Origin: Clostridia bacterium
GTDB taxonomy: Bacteria > Bacillota > Clostridia > Oscillospirales > Acutalibacteraceae
Assembly (NCBI GenBank): GCA_017407705.1
Contig: JAFQWA010000012.1
Coordinates: forward strand, 1-53,699
Direction of reading: 5' to 3'
DNA: 53,699 bases
Shown here: in pieces, positions 8,627 to 17,182 of the stretch
How the letters are laid out: each line of letters starts with the position of its first letter
How positions within the stretch are numbered: position 1 is the stretch's first letter
The notes under the pieces: model-generated
What the model was told of the DNA's origin: nothing
Database searches by the model: none
The model's input: only the letters and a program-made list of their open reading frames with translations
Position numbers and translations under genes: made by a program

Positions 8627-10525
8627 ATGAAACGCTTATTATCCCTTACACTTGCGGTGCTGATGCTGTTTAGCTTGTGCTTTACCGTATCGGCAAATAA
8701 AGACCCCATCACTTATGACGCCACTGTCTTGTTCACCCACGACCTTCACTCCCATCTGCTACCATCTGCCCATGAGGACGGCGGTCAGTTCGGCGGCTAC
8801 GCAAGGCTGATGACTGCTATAAATCAGCAAAAGGCAAAATATCCCGACGCTGTTTTGGTTGACGGCGGCGACTTTTCAATGGGATCACTGTTCCAGACTG
8901 CCTTTGCCACATCTGCTATTGAGCTGCGTATGATGGGTGCTATGGGTTATGACGCAACCACCTTCGGCAACCACGAATTCGATTATTTGCCCAAAGGTCT
9001 GGCGTCTATGCTTAATGCTGCTGTAAACAGCAAGGATAAACTGCCTGCCATTGTGGACGCTAACTACCTGCCGCCCAAAAAAGGCGAAGAGGGTTATAAC
9101 GAAGAAATTACCGCCGCTTTTGATAATTACGGCGTTAAGGATTATGTAATACTCCAGCGTGGCGGCGTTTGCTATGCTGTTTTCGGTATATTCGGTTACG
9201 ATGCTGACGACTGTGCTCCAAACTCGGGAATGGTTATGCAAGAGCCCATAGAAAAAGCTAAAGCAACTGTTGAAAAAGCGACCGCTGAATGTGTTGAAAA
9301 ATTCGGCGTTGAGCCGGTGGTTATCTGTCTGTCTCACAGCGGCACCGAAGACGGTGAGGGTGAGGACTATGAGTTGGCAAAGAACGTTGAGGGCATACAC
9401 CTGATCGTTTCAGGTCATACCCACACCACCTTGGACAAGCCTATCGAGGTAAACGGCACCTATATCGTTTCTGCCGCTGAATACGGCAAAAATTTAGGTG
9501 TTGTAAACCTTTCATATAACGCAAAGGGTCAGGTGACTTTGAAAAGCTATGAGCTGATCCCCATTGACGAAGCTGTTGCAGAGGACGCAACCATTGCGGC
9601 TATGGTGGAAGGCTTTAAGGCAGACGTTGAGAAAAATTACCTTTCAAAATACGGCGTGTCTTTTGATGAGGTGCTGGTAAATAACGGCTATAAATTCGAT
9701 ACCGTTGATGAGGTTTATGCCACTCAGCACGAATCCACACTGGGCAACTTGTACTCAGATGCTTACAAATGGGCAGTGGAACAGACCACCGGTGATAAAG
9801 TGGACGTGGCGCTGACTGCCACGGGCGTTATCCGTGAGAGCATACCCTTAGGTGACGTGACTGTTTCCGACGTGTTCAATGCAGCGTCACTGGGAGTTGG
9901 TACCGAGGGTGAGCTGGTGGCGGTGTATATAACCGGTAAGGACTTGAAAAACGCCTTAGAGGTAGATGCATCGGTTCAGCCTCTGATGAGATCGGCTCAG
10001 CTGTTTTTCTCAGGAGTAGAATACTCCTTCAACACCAAGCGTATGATATTTAATAAGGTTGATTACGCTATGCTTCAAAACAGTGACGGCACTTTGGAAA
10101 AGATTGATGATAAAAAGCTGTACCGTATTGTAACGGGTATGTATGCAGGACAGATGTTGGGTGCTGTAAAGAGTACGTCTATGGGACTTCTGGAGATTAC
10201 CCCAAGGGATAAAGACGGCAATCCTATTGAGGTAGCTGATCTGAAAAACTACGTTGTAAAGGATGAAAACGGCACTCCCTTAAAGGAGTGGTATGCTATC
10301 TCCTCTTACCTGAAAAATATGGGCGGTAAAATGGATGCAAAGTATTCAAAGCCCGACGGTAGAAAGGTAGTGTATTCAAGCTTAAATCCCATAAACCTGC
10401 TTTCCAACGCCAATATTTTCACTTATGTATTGTTGCTTGTAATTTTGCTCTTGATAGCGGGAATAGTATTGCTTACAAGATTTATAGTTAGAAAAATAAA
10501 ACGTAAAAAACAAGCGGCACAATAA
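8627..10525 (+). CDS. Membrane-anchored 5'-nucleotidase / metallophosphoesterase
   Basis: A 632-residue exported UshA-type enzyme that hydrolyses nucleotides outside the membrane. Order: a signal peptide (residues 1-24, cleavage near VSANK); a metallophosphatase domain with DLHSH, GGDFSMGS, GNHEFDY, SHSG and SGHTHT as metal ligands; a 5'-nucleotidase C-terminal domain from about residue 350; and a C-terminal membrane helix followed by RKIKRKKQ. It is therefore tethered at the cell surface. The ATG at 8627 follows AGAGGGT; the upstream in-frame ATG at 8549 would bury the signal peptide. Monocistronic. Confidence 0.92.
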   Translation: MKRLLSLTLAVLMLFSLCFTVSANKDPITYDATVLFTHDLHSHLLPSAHEDGGQFGGYARLMTAINQQKAKYPDAVLVDGGDFSMGSLFQTAFATSAIELRMMGAMGYDATTFGNHEFDYLPKGLASMLNAAVNSKDKLPAIVDANYLPPKKGEEGYNEEITAAFDNYGVKDYVILQRGGVCYAVFGIFGYDADDCAPNSGMVMQEPIEKAKATVEKATAECVEKFGVEPVVICLSHSGTEDGEGEDYELAKNVEGIHLIVSGHTHTTLDKPIEVNGTYIVSAAEYGKNLGVVNLSYNAKGQVTLKSYELIPIDEAVAEDATIAAMVEGFKADVEKNYLSKYGVSFDEVLVNNGYKFDTVDEVYATQHESTLGNLYSDAYKWAVEQTTGDKVDVALTATGVIRESIPLGDVTVSDVFNAASLGVGTEGELVAVYITGKDLKNALEVDASVQPLMRSAQLFFSGVEYSFNTKRMIFNKVDYAMLQNSDGTLEKIDDKKLYRIVTGMYAGQMLGAVKSTSMGLLEITPRDKDGNPIEVADLKNYVVKDENGTPLKEWYAISSYLKNMGGKMDAKYSKPDGRKVVYSSLNPINLLSNANIFTYVLLLVILLLIAGIVLLTRFIVRKIKRKKQAAQ

Positions 10526-10531
10526 AAAATA

Positions 10532-10565
10532 ACCCCTCTTGTCAGCCCGACAAGAGGGGTTTTGT
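10532..10565 (+). terminator. Terminator of the 5'-nucleotidase gene
   Basis: Stem ACCCCTCTTGTC / GACAAGAGGGGT with a 5-nt loop and a short T-run, 6 nt after the stop codon. Confidence 0.9.
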
Positions 10566-10704
10566 TATAGATAAAATTTTCAAACTTCTTTTTTCGCTCA
10601 TGCCGCTTTGGCACCCCTTTTGATCTATGCGTAATCCATACAAATTGGTATATCGTAGGGGAGGGGGTTCCCCTCCTGTTTGGCAGATTTAAAATTGCAA
10701 AAAT

Positions 10705-10743
10705 AAATAACCCCCACTCTTTTTTATAAGGAGTAGGGGCTTT
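10705..10743 (-). terminator. Terminator of the DUF4430/ECF operon
   Basis: On the minus strand CCCCTACTC and GAGTGGGGG form a stem with one G-T pair, followed by TTATTTATTTTT. It lies directly after the ECF S-component stop codon. The 10566-10704 stretch has no gene. Confidence 0.7.
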
Positions 10744-10744
10744 G

Positions 10745-11263
10745 TTATGTTCTTGATGCGTATCTTTCGGCACGCTTTAAAACTGATATTAAGGGAACTA
10801 TTAAGAGTCCGCACAACGTGTTGCTGATACCGTGGGTTATGTCAAATCCAATGCCGGAAATAATCCAAGCAATCGTGCTGTTAAAATTCAAGCCAAAAAA
10901 CAACGCTTGACTGGGTGCGCAAAGCACACCGTACAAAAATCCGTGCAATCCGCAGACAATCATATAAACGATCACTGCTATTTTATTGGGCATTTTTTTA
11001 GGCAAAAGCATCACTGCTCCCCAAAGCACTGTCCAAGTATAGAGATTGGGAATCCACCAAACGGTAAAGCCTTCAAACAGCCCCAATAAAGACGCATATA
11101 TGTAAATAGGGAAAATTGCTTTTTTTCGGTAAACCACAGTGGTGGCGACGATAATAACGCCCAGAAGATGTATATTTGGCAGCATTGCCATTATGGCTTT
11201 AGAAGCATACATTACTGCCCCTAACATACCCAGTACAACTACATCTATAACCTTAAGCTTCAC
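10745..11263 (-). CDS. ECF transporter S-component, probably for a cobamide
   Basis: A 172-residue integral membrane protein with about five or six helices, typical for the substrate-binding S-component of energy-coupling factor vitamin transporters. No ATPase or EcfT gene is adjacent, so it is likely a group II type sharing a common energising module. It starts at a GTG that overlaps the stop of the DUF4430 gene (TAGTG). Substrate is inferred only from the cobalamin riboswitch that precedes the operon. Confidence 0.82.
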   Translation of the reverse strand: MKLKVIDVVVLGMLGAVMYASKAIMAMLPNIHLLGVIIVATTVVYRKKAIFPIYIYASLLGLFEGFTVWWIPNLYTWTVLWGAVMLLPKKMPNKIAVIVYMIVCGLHGFLYGVLCAPSQALFFGLNFNSTIAWIISGIGFDITHGISNTLCGLLIVPLISVLKRAERYASRT

Positions 11264-11715
11264 TATTTCTCAGCCTTAAAGGAATATGTAGAACCTGCGG
11301 TGATGTTAGTTTTATCAACGCCGGCTGCCGCATACTTTCCGTTTTCGTAAAAAGCCCAATACATCTTATCTGTGTCGTAATCAACGGTAATTCCGTTAAC
11401 GGTTTTCACATAAAGTCCGTAAAGACCCTCGTCACCTGAAATGAGTCCCAGTTCAGCCAGTGCTTCACCCACGATCTTTTTGTCGGTGCGGATATCGAAA
11501 TGAGTCTGTGCGCCGTCTTTACCAACAACGGTAAAGTAAAACTGTGTGGCACCTTCGCCTTTTACTGTAGGAGCGGCGGTGGTGGTAGCCACTGTTGTGG
11601 CGCCCTCATCGGGGGTTTTGTCGTTGTTACAACCTGTTGTAGTCAGTGCTATAGCCGCAGTAAGCACTACACAAAGGATCAGCGACAAGATTTTTGTAAG
11701 TCTTGTGTTTTGCAT
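11263..11715 (-). CDS. DUF4430 lipoprotein under cobalamin control
   Basis: A 150-residue exported lipoprotein: a signal peptide with lipobox TTGC (Cys near residue 28), a short Thr-rich stalk, then a DUF4430 domain. This domain resembles the beta-domain of eukaryotic transcobalamin/intrinsic factor, so capture of a cobamide at the surface is plausible. The start at 11715 follows AAAGGAG; the long upstream in-frame extension only reads through the riboswitch. It is coupled to the ECF S-component downstream. The binding role is inferred. Confidence 0.85.
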   Translation of the reverse strand: MQNTRLTKILSLILCVVLTAAIALTTTGCNNDKTPDEGATTVATTTAAPTVKGEGATQFYFTVVGKDGAQTHFDIRTDKKIVGEALAELGLISGDEGLYGLYVKTVNGITVDYDTDKMYWAFYENGKYAAAGVDKTNITAGSTYSFKAEK

Positions 11716-11744
11716 AAAGCATTCTCCTTTAAAATAAATTATTT

Positions 11745-11945
11745 TCACCCAACCGGCACTCGCAGTTAAAGGGCATTTTCGCCGCCCAGATATTCCGACT
11801 TTAGCGCTACCACCACTCAGCCTTCTCAAGTCTTTGACTCAATGGCCTGTCCCCGATTTGCGGCATCGGGTAAGAGAGATGATTTTTCTTGCACCTTACG
11901 GCGACGGGCTCGTACAGGATTTTCACCTGTTTCCCTGAAACGACG
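11745..11945 (-). promoter_or_regulatory. Cobalamin riboswitch
   Basis: Read on the minus strand, the leader has the conserved cobalamin-riboswitch blocks. These are CAGGGAAACAGGTGAAAATC then CTGTACGAGCCCGTCGCCGT, a central GACTTGAGAAGGCTGAGTGG segment, and a B12-box-like AAGTCGGAATATCTGGGCGG. It ends about 30 nt before the DUF4430 start, so control of translation or attenuation by adenosylcobalamin is expected. Boundaries are approximate. Confidence 0.9.
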
Positions 11946-11950
11946 GCATC

Positions 11951-11979
11951 ATTATAGCATATTACTTTAAAAAAAACAA
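11951..11979 (-). promoter_or_regulatory. Sigma-A promoter of the cobalamin riboswitch operon
   Basis: On the minus strand TTGTTT, a 17-nt spacer and TATAAT. It puts the transcript start just upstream of the riboswitch. Confidence 0.65.
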
Positions 11980-12050
11980 CCGACAAAGCAGTAAATACAG
12001 ATAAATTTCATCATATTGTCAATTTTGTTATAAATAAGTAAAAATTACTA

Positions 12051-12079
12051 TTGCTTTTTAAAAAACACTTTGGTAGAAT
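12051..12079 (+). promoter_or_regulatory. Sigma-A promoter of the glycyl radical enzyme gene
   Basis: TTGCTT, 17-nt spacer, TAGAAT, about 34 nt before the ATG at 12113. It is divergent from the riboswitch promoter. Confidence 0.6.
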
Positions 12080-12112
12080 GAACTCGAAAATATAATAACG
12101 GGGGTTATTATA

Positions 12113-14326
12113 ATGTATTTTGATGCTAAAAAAGACCTTGATTATGCACTTGAGTTTACTAAGGTGTATAAAAGCTATGACAACAAGGCTCAGCGTGAGC
12201 TTCAGTGCCTTAAAATGCAGATTCCCTATGTACTCACTCCTATTTCGAAAGACGATATTATCGTGGGCTGTATGGCCCACGGCTTTGTGGGATTTTCACC
12301 CCAGTACGGCGGTGCATACACCTATTACTATTGGGATGAGAGTGTAGTAAAAGCCCTTGATAAGGTGCGAGATACAGTTGATAAGGAGTATATTCAGTCG
12401 GTTGAGCAGATGCGCACTTTCTGGCTGAAGGAAAACACTCAGCAAAAGCTGATGGACCGTTTTTCCGAGAAATACAACTGCTGTATCGGTGAGAATAACC
12501 CTAAGTTTTATTATGGTGTAGGCCGTATTGCGGGTATGACCGTTGACTTAAAGCGCCTGGTTAAATTAGGTCTTTGCGGGTTGAAAAATTACATTGATGA
12601 GCAAGTAAAAATCAACGGCGACTCAGACTTTTACACTGCGCTAAAGGGGTCGGTTGACCTTATTATCGACGCTTGTCTTTTCTATGCAAAAAGTGCAAGA
12701 GAATTGGCAAAAAGCGGTGATGTTGAGCATTATACCGCCATTGCCGAAACCTTTGAAAATATTGCAAAAAATAAGCCCGAGAGCTTTCGAGAGGGTTTGC
12801 AGCTGGTATGGATATACGCTGTTTGTTCTGATCTTATGAACTACGGCAGAATGGACGATTATCTGTGCGACCTTTATAACAACGACCTTGATAAAGGCAT
12901 TATCACCGAGGATGACGCCATTGAGATGCTGGCATCATTTTATCGCAACGTTATCCGTGTCAGCAAGGTCCACGACAGCCGTATCGTGGTTGCAGGACTT
13001 GGCAGAGATAACCCCGAAAAGGCGGATAAGCTTGCACTTGCTATCATTAAGACCTCACGTAAGGTAATTGACGTGGTGCCTCAGGTAACGGTGCGTTATT
13101 ACAGCGGTATGGACCCCCGTATAATGGAAGAAACTTTGAACAACATTGAGTGCGGAGCGGTATATCCCATTGTTTACAGCGACGATACCACTGTTCCTGC
13201 TATGATGAAGGCTTATAATATAAATGAGAAGATGGCGCAAAAGTGGGTGCCCTTTGGATGTGGTGAGTATGTTATCGAGGGCTACGGCACCGGCACACCC
13301 AACACGGGTATGACTCTGCCTATTGCACTTAACACTCTGTTGCACCGTGGTGTGGACTCCTTCACCGGTGAAAAGGTTGATGATGATTACGGTGCTTTAG
13401 AGGATTTCAAGACCTTTGACGACTTGTTTGCCGCTTATGACAAAATGATAACCAAGGCAGCCTATCAGGAAGCCTATTCCGAGCACTTAAATTATAAGGT
13501 GGCAGGTGAAGAGGCGTGTTATCTGCATTTGAGTCTGCTGATAAACGACTGCATCGAAAAGAATATGCCCATTTTCGAGGGTGGCGCACGTTATCTTTGT
13601 GCTACCAGTGAAATATTCGGACTTATCACCGCCGCCGACTCATTTACTGCTATTAAAAAGTGCGTTTATGAGGATAAGCTGTGGACCTTGCCTCAGCTTG
13701 TTAATATGCTGGACTGCGATTTTAAGGGATATGAGCGTGAGCGCAGAATATTGCTTAACGCACCTAAATACGGTAACGATGACGATTATGCCGACCAAAT
13801 GGCCATTAAGGTGTTTGACCATATATCCAAAGTTCACGATATGGCCGGTAAGGACACTATGCTGTACCGCTATAACGTGGTTAGCGTTAACAACTCAGGC
13901 TCTGCTGAGCGTGGTGCCGTAACGGCGGCAACTGCGTGTGGCAGACTAAAGGGCTCACCCTTATCCAACGGCAACAGCCCTTCTATCGGTGCAGACGTGT
14001 CGGGTATTACTGCAACGCTTAATTCTATGGCAAAGATAGATGCGTCAAAACACGTGGGCGTGGTGCATAACATCCGATTTAACAAGGATATGCTGAAAAA
14101 CAACAAAGATAAGATCAGAATGCTTTTGGAGATCTTTTATAAGAACAACGGTGTGCAAACCAACCTTTCCTCTATCGGTAAGGATGATCTGGAAAACGCC
14201 TTGAAGGAACCGGAAAAGTATAAAAATCTGATTGTGCGAATCGGCGGATTTAGTGCAAGATTTGTGGAGCTGAGTCCTATCGTGCAAAACGAGATACTTT
14301 TACGCACCACCTACGAATCAGTATAA
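12113..14326 (+). CDS. Glycyl radical enzyme of unknown substrate
   Basis: A 737-residue PFL-like protein. The C-terminal radical site is R709-I-G-G712-F (canonical R-V-S/A-G-Y). The active-site cysteine is C383 in FGCGEY, with E385 two residues later. The C-x-E spacing resembles the dehydratase/lyase branch (GCVE) and differs from the Cys-Cys pair of pyruvate formate-lyase at 21572. It is a single gene with its own promoter and no radical-SAM activase next to it; the only activase visible is pflA at 23816. The enzyme class is firm; the reaction is unknown. Next to a cobalamin regulon, it may be a radical dehydratase or C-X lyase, but this is a guess. Confidence 0.88.
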   Translation: MYFDAKKDLDYALEFTKVYKSYDNKAQRELQCLKMQIPYVLTPISKDDIIVGCMAHGFVGFSPQYGGAYTYYYWDESVVKALDKVRDTVDKEYIQSVEQMRTFWLKENTQQKLMDRFSEKYNCCIGENNPKFYYGVGRIAGMTVDLKRLVKLGLCGLKNYIDEQVKINGDSDFYTALKGSVDLIIDACLFYAKSARELAKSGDVEHYTAIAETFENIAKNKPESFREGLQLVWIYAVCSDLMNYGRMDDYLCDLYNNDLDKGIITEDDAIEMLASFYRNVIRVSKVHDSRIVVAGLGRDNPEKADKLALAIIKTSRKVIDVVPQVTVRYYSGMDPRIMEETLNNIECGAVYPIVYSDDTTVPAMMKAYNINEKMAQKWVPFGCGEYVIEGYGTGTPNTGMTLPIALNTLLHRGVDSFTGEKVDDDYGALEDFKTFDDLFAAYDKMITKAAYQEAYSEHLNYKVAGEEACYLHLSLLINDCIEKNMPIFEGGARYLCATSEIFGLITAADSFTAIKKCVYEDKLWTLPQLVNMLDCDFKGYERERRILLNAPKYGNDDDYADQMAIKVFDHISKVHDMAGKDTMLYRYNVVSVNNSGSAERGAVTAATACGRLKGSPLSNGNSPSIGADVSGITATLNSMAKIDASKHVGVVHNIRFNKDMLKNNKDKIRMLLEIFYKNNGVQTNLSSIGKDDLENALKEPEKYKNLIVRIGGFSARFVELSPIVQNEILLRTTYESV

Positions 14327-14343
14327 AACAAATTAAGCGCTAG

Positions 14344-14458
14344 CAAGCCTCCCTCTGACGAGGGAGGTGGATTTTGCGAAGCAAAATACGGAGGGAGAGA
14401 AAACAAAAACTACCCCTCAGTCGGCTGTCGCCGCCAGCTCGCCTGACAAGGGGAGCCA
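14344..14458. repeat. MITE-like intergenic repeat, copy 1
   Basis: It begins GCCTCCCTCTGACGAGGGAG, contains TTTTGCGAAGCAAAA, and ends near GACAAGGGGAGCC. The ends are imperfect inverted repeats and there is no ORF. Two relatives are at 26032-26143 and 44244-44378. It occupies most of the 209-nt gap after the glycyl radical enzyme. Confidence 0.75.
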
Positions 14459-14498
14459 GGCAACATTATCGAGTGGATAGCGGATGGCAGGCCAATAA

Positions 14499-14537
14499 AA
14501 AGCAATACTCCGGCTATGCCGGAGTATTGCTTTTTTT
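14499..14537. terminator. Terminator at the 3' end of the LysR gene
   Basis: A 15-bp perfect stem (AAGCAATACTCCGGC / GCCGGAGTATTGCTT, loop TAT) with A-runs and T-runs on both sides. It can act on both strands. Confidence 0.9.
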
Positions 14538-15417
14538 ACGTTATACTTTGTATAAAGGTTTTAGCGGCAAAGGAAAGGGATACACCACTCATAGTTGCCA
14601 GTCCGATTTTGCGTTCGGGAATGGCGTCGGACAAGCGCAGCTTATAAAGCTCACGCTTTTTGATCTTGTCGGTCGCCGCCTGTTCCACCACTGCAGATAT
14701 ACCCAGTCCGATCTGGGCGAAGTCCATTAACAGATCCATACTTCCAAGCTCAATAGACGGTGTTATGTTAACTCCCTTTTCAGCCAGAAACTTATCCAGC
14801 ATACAACGGGTGTTACTGGTGGTCTCCAACATCATAACAGGGTAGTTTTCCAGTTCTTTCAGGGTAACAGTGCGTCGAGCCAAAAAGGAATACTTGCCGC
14901 CCACCACAAAGCAGTCGGAAATATTCATAATTGGTGTTATGTCAACTCCGTCGGTGTGTTCTATGGGCAAATTGACAAAGGACATATCCACTTCACCACG
15001 CTTTAACAGTTCCAAGGACTGACCCGAGGTGCGGTTTAACACCTGAATTTTTATATCGGGATAATCTCTGTGATAGCGGTTTAGCACGTCCAGCAAAAAC
15101 AAACTGCAAACCGTGTCGGAAGCGCCTATTTTAATAACGCCCGACTTCATATTCTGCATATCCGTGAGCTTTTTCTCGGCATTTTCGATAAGTCGACAAG
15201 CACTGTCAGCATATCCGAACAAAACCTGACCCTCAGCGGTCAGCGACACGCCTCTTGCAGTGCGGTTAAACAGCTTGCCGCCTATCTGACTTTCCAGTTG
15301 CTTTATAGACTGACTGACCGCCGACTGGGAAACAAACAATTCCTCAGCCGCACGGGATAGGCTGTTATGACGGGCAACAACGCAAAACACCCGATACAGA
15401 TCCATACTTATATCCAT
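14536..15417 (-). CDS. LysR-family transcriptional regulator
   Basis: A 293-residue regulator. The N-terminal winged helix-turn-helix (SLSRAAEELFVSQSAVSQSI, about residues 18-37) is followed by a linker helix and a type 2 periplasmic-binding-like effector domain beginning near residue 90 (IKIGASDTV). The ATG at 15417 is preceded by AAGGAG at good spacing. It is divergent from glyS across 150 nt of AT-rich DNA, but LysR targets are often adjacent rather than essential synthetases. Its real target is not evident. Confidence 0.9.
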   Translation of the reverse strand: MDISMDLYRVFCVVARHNSLSRAAEELFVSQSAVSQSIKQLESQIGGKLFNRTARGVSLTAEGQVLFGYADSACRLIENAEKKLTDMQNMKSGVIKIGASDTVCSLFLLDVLNRYHRDYPDIKIQVLNRTSGQSLELLKRGEVDMSFVNLPIEHTDGVDITPIMNISDCFVVGGKYSFLARRTVTLKELENYPVMMLETTSNTRCMLDKFLAEKGVNITPSIELGSMDLLMDFAQIGLGISAVVEQAATDKIKKRELYKLRLSDAIPERKIGLATMSGVSLSFAAKTFIQSIT

Positions 15418-15567
15418 ATAACCACTCCTTATTAAAAAATGGCTTGTTATTAGAAAAACTAATTATATTATAATACGCAAATAACTATTTTTCAAGTAAA
15501 CACTTGCATCTAAAACATAAAAATGTTATTATATGTGGTGATATACCTTGAAAGGAATGGAAAATAA

Positions 15568-16941
15568 GTGAAAAATTCAGAAAAAACACTTGATAAAATA
15601 GTTACCCTTTGTAAGGGCAGAGGCTATGTTTTCCCCGGCTCCGAGATCTACGGCGGTCTTTCCAATACTTGGGACTACGGTCCTTTGGGCGTTGAGTTCA
15701 AGAACAACGTTAAAAAGGCTTGGTGGAAGCGTTTTGTTCAGGAATGTGAGTATAACGTAGGTCTGGACAGTGCCATTTTGATGAATCCTCAGGTTTGGGT
15801 TGCATCAGGTCACGTAGGCGGCTTCTCCGATCCCTTGATGGATTGTAAAGAGTGCAAGACCCGTCACCGTGCCGATCAGCTGATTGAGGCAACCGGCGTT
15901 AACCCCGCAGGCTGGTCTGACGCTCAGATGAGCGATTATATTAAGGAGAACAACATTGTTTGTCCCGAATGCGGAAAATGCAATTTTACCGATATCCGTA
16001 AGTTTAATTTGATGTTCAAGACCTTCCAGGGCGTTACTGAGGACTCTAAAAACGAACTGTTTTTGCGTCCTGAAACTGCTCAGGGTATTTTCGTTAACTT
16101 TGCAAACGTTCAGCGTTCTACCCGTAAAAAGGTTCCTTTCGGAATCGCACAGGTAGGTAAGTCCTTCAGAAGCGAGATCACTCCCTGAAACTTCACTTTC
16201 CGTACCCGTGAGTTTGAGCAGATGGAGTTGGAGTTCTTCTGCAAACCCGGTACCGACCTTGAGTGGTTTGCTTTCTGGAAAGATTATTGCGTGAAATTCC
16301 TGTTGGATCTTGGTATTGCCAAGGAAAACCTCAAGCTTCGTGACCACGAACAAGAGGAGCTTTCCCACTATTCCAATGCCACCACTGACATTGAGTTTAT
16401 GTTCCCCTTTGGTTGGGGTGAGTTGTGGGGTATTGCTGACAGAACCGACTTTGACTTAACTCAGCATATCAATACATCAGGTAAGTCATTGGAATACTTC
16501 GATCCCAACACCAACGAAAAATATATTCCTTACGTTGTTGAGCCTTCTTTGGGTGCTGACCGTGTGGCTTTGGCATTCTTGTGCGAGGCTTATGATGAGG
16601 AAGTTGACGATAAGGGCGAAACCCGTGTGGTTCTCAGATTGCATCCGGCACTGGCTCCTATCAAGGCTGCTATTTTGCCCCTTTCAAAGAAGCTGTCTGA
16701 TAAAGCACTCCAGATCCGTGACCGTTTGGCTAAGTCCTTTATGGTGGATTATGACGATGCAGGTTCTATCGGCAAACGTTACCGCCGTCAGGACGAGGCT
16801 GGCACACCTCTTTGTATCACTTACGACTTTGAGTCTGAGGAGAGCGGAAAGGTAACTGTCCGTGACCGTGACACAATGGAGCAGGAGCTTGTGGATATTG
16901 ATAAGCTGGAAGAGTATATCAGAAACAAGATCGCATTTTAA
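15568..16941 (+). CDS. glyS: Glycyl-tRNA synthetase, interrupted by an in-frame TGA
   Basis: A class II, single-chain GlyRS of 457 codons, the usual length for this family. Start is GTG after AAAGGA. Motif 1 region, zinc-type [15 protein letters not shown], motif 2 and motif 3 ([10 protein letters not shown]) are all present in one frame. At codon 207 (16186-16188) there is TGA where the family has Gly in the motif 2 segment [18 protein letters not shown] single G-to-T change from GGA explains it, and the same frame stays open to 16941. This is an essential enzyme, so a consensus error, a minor variant or readthrough is more likely than loss. Split calls would be 15568-16188 and 16222-16941. 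Confidence 0.93.
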
Positions 16942-16956
16942 TTTGTGATGATAAGA

Positions 16957-16990
16957 AAAACACCGCAGATAAAAGTCTGCGGTGTTTTGG
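16957..16990 (+). terminator. glyS terminator
   Basis: Stem AACACCGCAGA / TCTGCGGTGTT with a 6-nt loop, then TTGGTTTTT. Confidence 0.88.
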
Positions 16991-17182
16991 TTTTTGCAGG
17001 GGACGGCGCCTTCGACGTCCCGCTTTGAATTTGAATATTTATTGCGGGCTGTCGTGGCGCCAGCCCCTACCACACATAAATTACAAATCGTGATGTTAGT
17101 ATTTGTGATTGCGGGAGAAATATACCGCAACTATTTACTTTTGAAATTAAATATGATATAACAAATTAAAGGTGGTGATTAT

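Noticed and set aside
11716..11829. N-terminal extension of the DUF4430 protein
   Set aside because: The open frame runs through the cobalamin riboswitch. AAAGGAG and the signal peptide place the start at 11715.
16186..16188. Genome-wide UGA-to-Gly recoding, or selenocysteine
   Set aside because: TGA ends ilvN (28684), the deaminase (21490) and the antitoxin gene as a normal stop, and no other gene here has an internal TGA. The site is Gly in the family, not Cys, and no SECIS-like hairpin was noticed.
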